From: Chitinophagales bacterium | GTDB lineage: Bacteria > Bacteroidota > Bacteroidia > Chitinophagales > CAIODY01 | Length of the DNA: 53,968 nt | NCBI GenBank assembly: GCA_947452995.1 | Contig: CANGEV010000016.1 | Span: forward strand, 1-53,968 | Reading direction: 5' to 3' | In this document: positions 48,743-53,968 of the stretch, one piece after another | Layout of the letters: every line of letters starts with the position of its first letter | Position numbering within the stretch: the stretch's first letter is position 1 | Translations under genes and position numbers: made by a program | Notes under the pieces: generated by a model | The model's input: only the letters and a program-made list of their open reading frames with translations | The model's database searches: none | Told to the model about the DNA's origin: nothing

Positions 48743-48763
48743 ATTGGTATGACTTTATATCTT

Positions 48764-49222
48764 TTATTTTTTGTCTGATTGAATAGGTAAACGGTATAAC
48801 TCGTATTTCAATCTTGGCATATCACCCATTCCTCTTGAATCCATTATCACCATCGTATCTCCTATTAATTTCTCCAACAGAAAATCACTGCTAGGAGTAG
48901 GAGAGGCACTATTCATTCCCTGCAAAAGAATCATATGCTTGGTTGTATCCAACATATATTTGAAAACTGCACGTTCTGCTTTATTAGATAAAATATGTAA
49001 AGTGCTATCTGCATTAAAACTTAATACCAAACTCTTCTCTGTTTCTTTGTTGGATTCTTGAACAGCATGAATAAATAAGCTGTCTTTCGACTGTAGCATG
49101 TCGGCCTCATTTTCGAAGTGTACCGATTTAACATGCCATTCCCCAACTAGTGGATTTTGATGGTCTGGAGAACTACAAGCTACAATACTAGCTATCGATA
49201 GAAATACTAAAAGTTTACGCAT
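48764..49222 (-). CDS. Lipocalin-like lipoprotein of unknown function
   Basis: The 152-residue product has a lipoprotein signal (LLVFLSIASIVACSS, Cys 16). The mature part starts NPLVGEWHVKSVHFE and includes SLVLSFNADSTLHIL and KYMLDTTKHMILL, the strand pattern of lipocalin-like DUF4923/DUF5004-type proteins in Bacteroidota. It would be anchored in a membrane facing the periplasm. The ligand is unknown. It is a single gene divergent from pdxH. Confidence 0.75.
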   Translation of the reverse strand: MRKLLVFLSIASIVACSSPDHQNPLVGEWHVKSVHFENEADMLQSKDSLFIHAVQESNKETEKSLVLSFNADSTLHILSNKAERAVFKYMLDTTKHMILLQGMNSASPTPSSDFLLEKLIGDTMVIMDSRGMGDMPRLKYELYRLPIQSDKK

Positions 49223-49290
49223 GGCTTTATTTTGTTAGCACAAAGCAATTAAGTATCTTGCTATTATTCAAATTTAAATGAATCTTTTTT

Positions 49291-49950
49291 ATGTCGAGTG
49301 GTGAGCATATGGATTTAAGGCCTTTACGGCAAGATTATGAAGGAACGCCTCTTCGGAAGGAAGATTGTTCTGAATCTCCTTTTGTGCAATTTCAACTATG
49401 GTGGACCGAGGCGCAACAGGCAGGCGAGGCCGAACCGAATGCCATGACTCTCGCTACGGCAGATAATTCCGGTCAGCCTCATGCGCGCGTCGTCTTATTG
49501 AAGGCGCTCGAAAATCAACGTTTCGTTTTCTTTACTAACTATTCATCTGATAAAGGACGAGAAATTGAGCAAAACCCACATGCCTCCCTATCGTTTTATT
49601 TTCAAAAACAATTCCGACAAATACGTATCGAAGGACGTTTGGAAAAGATCGCTGCTACCGACTCCGATACTTATTTCTACTCTCGTCCACAAGAATCACA
49701 AATAGGTGCCATGCTTTCGCCGCAATCGCATGTGATTCCTAACCGCGAATTTATTGAAGCAGGATTAGCAGAACTTAAAGCCAAAATTGAAGCAGGAACT
49801 ATGATGATTCAACGTCCTGCTCATTGGGGTGGTTATGCACTAATAGCCCACAGAATCGAGTTTTGGCAAGGACAACCTTCGCGTTTACATGATAGAATTT
49901 CCTACCATCTCGAGAATAATAATTGGATCAAACAACGACTAGCTCCTTAA
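49291..49950 (+). CDS. pdxH: Pyridoxamine 5'-phosphate oxidase
   Basis: PdxH oxidises PNP/PMP to pyridoxal phosphate with FMN. The 219-residue protein has PNAMTLATADNSGQPHARVV, then LLKALENQRFVFFTNYSSDK, ASLSFYFQKQFRQIRIEG, SQIGAMLSPQS, HWGGYALIAHRIEFWQG and RLHDRISYH. An ATG at 49309 (MDLRPLRQDYE) is nearer to the usual start and may be the true one. It precedes the sugar transporter gene by 15 bases. Confidence 0.95.
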   Translation: MSSGEHMDLRPLRQDYEGTPLRKEDCSESPFVQFQLWWTEAQQAGEAEPNAMTLATADNSGQPHARVVLLKALENQRFVFFTNYSSDKGREIEQNPHASLSFYFQKQFRQIRIEGRLEKIAATDSDTYFYSRPQESQIGAMLSPQSHVIPNREFIEAGLAELKAKIEAGTMMIQRPAHWGGYALIAHRIEFWQGQPSRLHDRISYHLENNNWIKQRLAP

Positions 49951-49965
49951 TTTAAAACAACACAC

Positions 49966-51732
49966 ATGGAAAATATCTCTCGCGTTAGAGCGACTCTCTA
50001 CACACTGATTACCGTTTTTTTCTTCTGGGGTTTTATCGCCGCAGGTAATAGTGTTTTCATCCCATTTTGTAAACACTATTTTCATTTGGATCAATTTCAA
50101 TCACAATTGATTGATTTTGCATTCTACCTTGCTTATTATATCGGAGCTTTAGGATTGTTTGCTGTAGGTGCTTTTACGGGCAAGGATGCTGTTGCTCGTT
50201 GGGGATATCGTAAGTCGATAGTCTATGGTTTATTATTCTCTGCCTTAGGTGCACTCACGATGATTGTGGCTGTAAATGCAAATTCATTCAACGGGATGCT
50301 TGGCGGATTGTTTATCGTTGCTTTAGGATTTTCTTTGCAACAAACGGCTGCAAATCCGTTTGCACTAGCATTGGGCGATCCTAAAACAGGTGCACATCGC
50401 ATTAGCCTGGGAGGAAGCGTCAATTCATTCGGAACAACGATCGGACCTATTGTAATTGGTCTTGCCCTTTTTGGAAGTACAAAGTCAATCTCTGATGCGC
50501 AGATTCAAAACCTGAAATTAGAATATGTAAATATTTTATATGCTTGTGTAGGAGCCTTATTTATAGGCGCGGCAGCCTTATTTTACTTTTCGAAGAATGC
50601 TGTAGAAGGTATTCAAGAGGAGCTAGATCAAACCGCAACAAAAGAAACTAAACCTATGAAAGCCTTTCTCTTATTGGCTTTCTTGACACTCGTGCTTGCC
50701 GCAGCTTATACACCTATTTTCAATTCATATCGTGGTGTGGAGGCGCAGGAAATTGCGACTTTGCAAAAACAACTTGATTCGAAAGTATTAACAGGAGAAG
50801 CATTAATGCAAGCGAATACACATTTAAATGAATTAAAAGTAAGCCTAGAAAGCTTTCGCACGCGCTGTTTGATGATTGCCCTCGCAAGTATCTTCGCTTT
50901 ATTATTATTCTCTTTGCTTCCTTCTCGAAAGAATAAAAATGGTTGGGGTGCTATGCAGTTCCCGCAACTTATCTTGGGTATGTTAGCCATTTTTGTTTAC
51001 GTAGGCGTAGAAGTGAGCATTGGTTCTAATCTCGGTGAATTGCTTAAGCAGAAAGCCTTTGGTGGCTTTGAAGCTTCGCAAATTGCAGTATTCGCCTCTG
51101 TATATTGGGGTAGCTTGATGGTGGGACGCTGGACGAGCGCGATTAATGTTTTTGAATGGACAGGTCTTAAAAAGCAGTTGGCGACGGTGATTGTACCGAT
51201 CTTAGCATTCGGACTAGTTCTTGGAGTAAATGCATTGGCGCAAAAAGATGTTTCTACCTTATATGGATATGTGGTATGTGTCCTTTTACAAGTTGCTGTC
51301 TTCTTTATCAGTCGAGGAAAACCTGCTTTAACGCTTTTATTATTTAGTATCGGCGGCGCATTGGCTATGTTGATCGGAATATTGAGCAGTGGGCAATTGG
51401 CGATCTATGCCATTCTAAGTGGTGGCTTATTTTGTTCGATTATGTGGCCGAGTATTTTCTCCTTATCATTAGCAGGATTAGGATCATATACTACGCAAGG
51501 TGCAGCATTTCTGGTGATGATGATTTTGGGAGGTTCTGTGCTTCCTCCCATTCAAGGTAAACTAGCGGATTGGTATCAAACCATGCATCCTGAGCAAGCA
51601 GGAATAGGCATTCATCAATCGTATTGGTTAGCATTCGCCTGCTTTGTCTTTTTAGGATTATTCGCATTAATCGTAAAGCAGCTTTTACAAAAACAAGGGA
51701 TCAATTATGACGAAAATAACGCTGGGCATTGA
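49966..51732 (+). CDS. Sugar:H+ MFS transporter (FucP/GluP family)
   Basis: The 588-residue protein shows the family start YTLITVFFFWGFIAAGNSVF, then YYIGALGLFAVGAF, WGYRKSIVYGLL and ALGFSLQQTAANPFALALG, and about 12-14 membrane segments. It is longer than usual FucP (about 440). Extra length comes from an insert of about 100 residues between segments 6 and 7, made of a membrane-like stretch (FLLLAFLTLVLAAAY) and a helical EAQEIATLQKQLDSK region. The ROK kinase gene overlaps its end by 26 bases, so it probably imports glucose or a related sugar for that kinase. Confidence 0.88.
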   Translation: MENISRVRATLYTLITVFFFWGFIAAGNSVFIPFCKHYFHLDQFQSQLIDFAFYLAYYIGALGLFAVGAFTGKDAVARWGYRKSIVYGLLFSALGALTMIVAVNANSFNGMLGGLFIVALGFSLQQTAANPFALALGDPKTGAHRISLGGSVNSFGTTIGPIVIGLALFGSTKSISDAQIQNLKLEYVNILYACVGALFIGAAALFYFSKNAVEGIQEELDQTATKETKPMKAFLLLAFLTLVLAAAYTPIFNSYRGVEAQEIATLQKQLDSKVLTGEALMQANTHLNELKVSLESFRTRCLMIALASIFALLLFSLLPSRKNKNGWGAMQFPQLILGMLAIFVYVGVEVSIGSNLGELLKQKAFGGFEASQIAVFASVYWGSLMVGRWTSAINVFEWTGLKKQLATVIVPILAFGLVLGVNALAQKDVSTLYGYVVCVLLQVAVFFISRGKPALTLLLFSIGGALAMLIGILSSGQLAIYAILSGGLFCSIMWPSIFSLSLAGLGSYTTQGAAFLVMMILGGSVLPPIQGKLADWYQTMHPEQAGIGIHQSYWLAFACFVFLGLFALIVKQLLQKQGINYDENNAGH

Positions 51733-52642
51733 TATTGGCGGTACAAATACCGCCGTTGGTTTAGTGGATTCGAAGGGTAAATTACTACAGCGATTTTCAA
51801 TTCCGACTAGTCAAACGCCAGCGGCATTAGTAGACGCTGTGAAAGCCGCCTATATTGCCTGTACGTTAAAGGAGTACGACTTGAAAGGCGTTGGCATCGG
51901 TGCTCCGAATGGAAATTATTATAAGGGCACAGTAGAGTTTGCTCCGAATTTAAGTTGGAAAGGGGTGGTCCCTTTGGCTGAAATGTTTGCAAGTGTCTTC
52001 TCGGTTCCTGCTTGGTTGACGAACGATGCGAATGCAGCAGCCATTGGCGAAATGCAATTTGGCGCGGCAAAAGGGATAAAGGATTTTATTATGATTACCC
52101 TTGGAACCGGCTTGGGCAGCGGTGTGGTGGTAAATGGGGAAGTGGTATACGGACACGACGGCTTTGCAGGGGAATTGGGTCATATCGTCTATGATTATGA
52201 TGGTCGGAGCTGTGGTTGTGGTCGGAGAGGGTGTTTGGAGACTTACGCTTCTGCGACAGGAATTGTGCGTACGGCCGAAGAATGGTTGACTAACGCGAGC
52301 GTGAGTTCTTCGCTACGTAACAATACGATTATTACAGCGAAGGGTATCGCAGTTGCTGCTGAAAATGGAGATGAATTGGCACTTGAAATTTTTGACTTTA
52401 CGGCTAAGATATTGGGTCGTCAATTAGCGGATGCGGTCGCCTTTACTTCTCCAGAAACAATCTTTCTGTTTGGGGGTTTGGCAAATGCAGGCGATTTATT
52501 GATGCAGCCCCTAAAAAGGCACTTTGAGGAAAGTTTGTTGCAAATTTTTAAAGGTAAAATTAAACTTGCTTTTTCAGCGTTGCCAGAGGGCGATGCAGCT
52601 GTTTTAGGCGCTGCTTCTCTTGCTTGGCATGAATTAGCTTGA
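51707..52642 (+). CDS. ROK-family sugar kinase (glucokinase-like)
   Basis: The 311-residue protein begins TLGIDIGGTNTAVGLVD (phosphate-binding), with NDANAAAIGEMQFGAAKG, LGTGLGSGVVVNGEV and GELGHIVYDYDGRSCGCGRR. The last runs into the ROK zinc motif with cysteines in CGCGRRGC. It phosphorylates an imported hexose with ATP, most likely glucose. The overlap with the transporter gene supports a shared uptake and trapping step. No repressor HTH domain is present, so it is an enzyme and not a ROK regulator. Confidence 0.92.
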   Translation: MTKITLGIDIGGTNTAVGLVDSKGKLLQRFSIPTSQTPAALVDAVKAAYIACTLKEYDLKGVGIGAPNGNYYKGTVEFAPNLSWKGVVPLAEMFASVFSVPAWLTNDANAAAIGEMQFGAAKGIKDFIMITLGTGLGSGVVVNGEVVYGHDGFAGELGHIVYDYDGRSCGCGRRGCLETYASATGIVRTAEEWLTNASVSSSLRNNTIITAKGIAVAAENGDELALEIFDFTAKILGRQLADAVAFTSPETIFLFGGLANAGDLLMQPLKRHFEESLLQIFKGKIKLAFSALPEGDAAVLGAASLAWHELA

Positions 52643-52691
52643 TTTTTAGTCCTTTTAACAGAATTTTGACTCATTTCGGGCACCTTTTCCG

Positions 52692-52699
52692 TATCTTTG
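52692..52699 (+). promoter_or_regulatory. -7 box of the M23 peptidase gene
   Basis: TATCTTTG fully matches TAnnTTTG, 13 bases before the ATG. A TTTG at 52665-52668 is a possible -33, but its 23-base spacing is longer than usual. Confidence 0.55.
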
Positions 52700-52712
52700 C
52701 ACTTCGATTATT

Positions 52713-53690
52713 ATGGCAGAAAAGAAAGTAAAATATGTGTTTAATACCCATACCCTCAGCTACGAGACGGTAAAGCTCTCGTGGTGGGAATGGACATTGC
52801 GCGTATTCGGCTTTTTGAGTGCCACTTTAGTCTTTGCCATTGTATCCGTTTATTTTGCCTATCAATACTTAGATTCCCCAAAGGAGAAAATTCTAAAACG
52901 TGAGTTGAACAAAGTTCGTTCGCAATACGAGCTGTTGAATCGTCGAATGGCGCGGGTAGATGCTAGTTTGAAAAGTATCGCCGATCGCGATGACAATACC
53001 TATCGGGTGATTTTCGAGGCCAATCCAATCAGTCCTACCCAACGCTCTGGTGCTTTTGGAGGTACGGATTTATATGCTGATTTGGACGGTTATGATAATA
53101 CCGATTTGATGGTGAATACGACGAAAGCGCTCGATAAAATCAGTCGAAAGCTTTACATACAATCGAAGTCTTTTGATGAGATTGAAAAATTAGTGCAGAG
53201 CAAGGCGCAGATGATGCAGAGTATTCCTGCTATTCAACCGATTTCTAATCGTCGCTTGAATAGTATTGCCTCAGGCTTTGGTTATCGGACGCATCCAATT
53301 TATAAGATTGTAAAGTTTCATAGTGGGATAGACTTTGCTGCTAGCCCTGGCACACCAATATATGCTACCGGAGATGGGGTAGTGGAGGGTGCGATTGCCG
53401 ATCACAGTGGTTATGGAATGCATATCATTATTAACCATGGCTACGGCTATCGTACCTTATATGCACATATGAGTCGTTTCAAGGCAACACGTGGGCAGAA
53501 GGTTAAGCGTGGGGATGTGATAGGTTATGTGGGTAGTACAGGCTCTTCAACAGGACCGCATTGCCACTACGAGGTAATAAAAGGTGGAACACAAATTGAT
53601 CCTATCAATTTCTTCTTTAGCGATTTGAAGCCATCCGACTACGAGCAGATTTTACAACGTGCTAGTCAGACTAATCAGTCGTTCGACTAA
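52713..53690 (+). CDS. M23-family cell-wall metallopeptidase, membrane-anchored
   Basis: The 325-residue protein has a cytosolic N-tail, one membrane segment (VFGFLSATLVFAIVSVYFAY, about 30-50), a coiled-coil-like region (about 58-90, LKRELNKVRSQYELLNRRMA) and a C-terminal M23/LytM domain (about 190-305). That domain has FGYRTHPIYKIVKFHSGIDF, YAHMSRF and GPHCHYEV, with all zinc ligands (HxxxD and HxH). It should cleave peptidoglycan cross-links in the periplasm, perhaps in division or elongation. An HTH remnant follows. Confidence 0.93.
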   Translation: MAEKKVKYVFNTHTLSYETVKLSWWEWTLRVFGFLSATLVFAIVSVYFAYQYLDSPKEKILKRELNKVRSQYELLNRRMARVDASLKSIADRDDNTYRVIFEANPISPTQRSGAFGGTDLYADLDGYDNTDLMVNTTKALDKISRKLYIQSKSFDEIEKLVQSKAQMMQSIPAIQPISNRRLNSIASGFGYRTHPIYKIVKFHSGIDFAASPGTPIYATGDGVVEGAIADHSGYGMHIIINHGYGYRTLYAHMSRFKATRGQKVKRGDVIGYVGSTGSSTGPHCHYEVIKGGTQIDPINFFFSDLKPSDYEQILQRASQTNQSFD

Positions 53691-53747
53691 TTTTAATTTT
53701 CTTTCAGATATACTGGGTAATGCACTGGCTAAAAGTTTTACAGGAAT

Positions 53748-53939
53748 GTGGGACCTTTTCTTTTTGTCCGATTTATGGTTTGTGGGTACAAGAACCAAGA
53801 GGATTTAGCCTTGAAGGTTGGCACGAAGAAGAGTTACATTTCTCGATTAGAAAATGGCAAGAGTGATATTCAATTATCTACGCTACGAAGAATAGTGGAG
53901 GAAGGTCTTGGACGAAAAATTCAAATCACGATTTTGTAA
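53748..53939 (+). pseudogene. Truncated XRE/HigA-like HTH antitoxin remnant
   Basis: The readable part (from about 53793) encodes QEDLALKVGTKKSYISRLEN, followed by GKSDIQLSTLRRIVEEGL and ending GRKIQITIL. This is the second half of a helix-turn-helix domain as in HigA/RelB-type antitoxins. Such proteins normally carry 30-50 more residues, including helix 1, and a toxin gene nearby. Here the frame is closed by a stop at 53730 and the preceding residues (GTG at 53748 onward) look random. It is best read as a decayed 3' fragment. A new short start, for example ATG 53775, cannot be excluded. Confidence 0.6.
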
Positions 53940-53968
53940 AAAAGGCGCGCTTATTTCAGTTCTTTTAA

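Overview
The window reads as ordinary chromosome of a member of the Bacteroidota. The evidence is type IX secretion (T9SS) C-terminal sorting domains, a PorP/SprF-like membrane protein, the bacillithiol gene bshA, DUF6089, DUF5683 and DUF3109 proteins, TAnnTTTG-type -7 promoter boxes and an almost complete lack of Shine-Dalgarno sequences. The gene set is closest to Chitinophagales/Sphingobacteriia-like lineages, but I cannot fix a family. No rRNA, insertion sequence, prophage, integrase or CRISPR array is visible. No intergenic gap exceeds 300 bases.

Layout. 1-6431 (+): a surface module made of the end of a repeat-rich T9SS type B adhesin, a PorP/SprF protein and a TPR/PD40/OmpA lipid-anchored-type protein. 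6482-8363 (-): deoxynucleoside kinase and dxr. 8518-12144 (+): a T9SS type A secreted protein and bshA. 12159-17014 (-): lepB, murI, an RlmI-like methyltransferase, rplS, a cytochrome c and a thioredoxin protein. 17098-19911 (+): DUF6089 barrel, sugar nucleotidyltransferase, DUF5683 protein, dapB. 19980-24753 (-): TlpA-like protein, murB, DUF255 protein, ABC-2 permease. 24852-28919 (+): a tight six-gene run scpB, small secreted protein, rsmA, dusB, lpxH-like, thioredoxin lipoprotein. 28916-30649 (-): mannose-1-phosphate guanylyltransferase and a HAD phosphatase. 30717-31943 (+): a CAT-anticodon tRNA and a glycosyltransferase. 31931-34875 (-): DinB-like protein and a GH20 hexosaminidase. 34985-38729: adk (+) facing a glycosyltransferase and asparagine synthase (-). 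38799-41487 (+): rnpA, yidD, selU and selD, all overlapping. 41505-42537 (-): an alkyltransferase-like protein and trmB. 42633-46386 (+): flippase, unknown TPR-like protein, secG, DUF3109 protein. 46466-48688: rlmN (-), tsaB (+), an ArsR-fold regulator (+). 48764-53939: lipoprotein (-), pdxH, sugar transporter, ROK kinase, M23 peptidase and a broken HTH antitoxin-like remnant (+).

How the genes fit together. Envelope and glycan supply is the main theme: dxr, murI, murB, dapB, lpxH, M1P-GT, HddC-like transferase, flippase, three GT4 glycosyltransferases, GH20 and M23. Translation and RNA modification is the second: rplS, rsmA, dusB, rlmN, trmB, tsaB, selU, rnpA and RlmI-like. Protein export (lepB, secG, yidD) and redox proteins (four thioredoxin-fold genes, bshA) are scattered among them.

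The most notable signals are regulatory or structural rather than a new multi-gene system. They are: (i) at least six genes whose -7 promoter box ends only 4-6 bases before the start codon, which predicts leaderless mRNAs; (ii) heptanucleotide arrays that run into the stop codons of two unrelated genes, one of them interrupted by a small palindrome; (iii) a 126-bp adhesin repeat with strong synonymous-only divergence in part of the unit; (iv) a selenouridine (selU-selD) pair coupled to rnpA-yidD; and (v) an alkyltransferase-like protein whose catalytic Cys is replaced by Ala.
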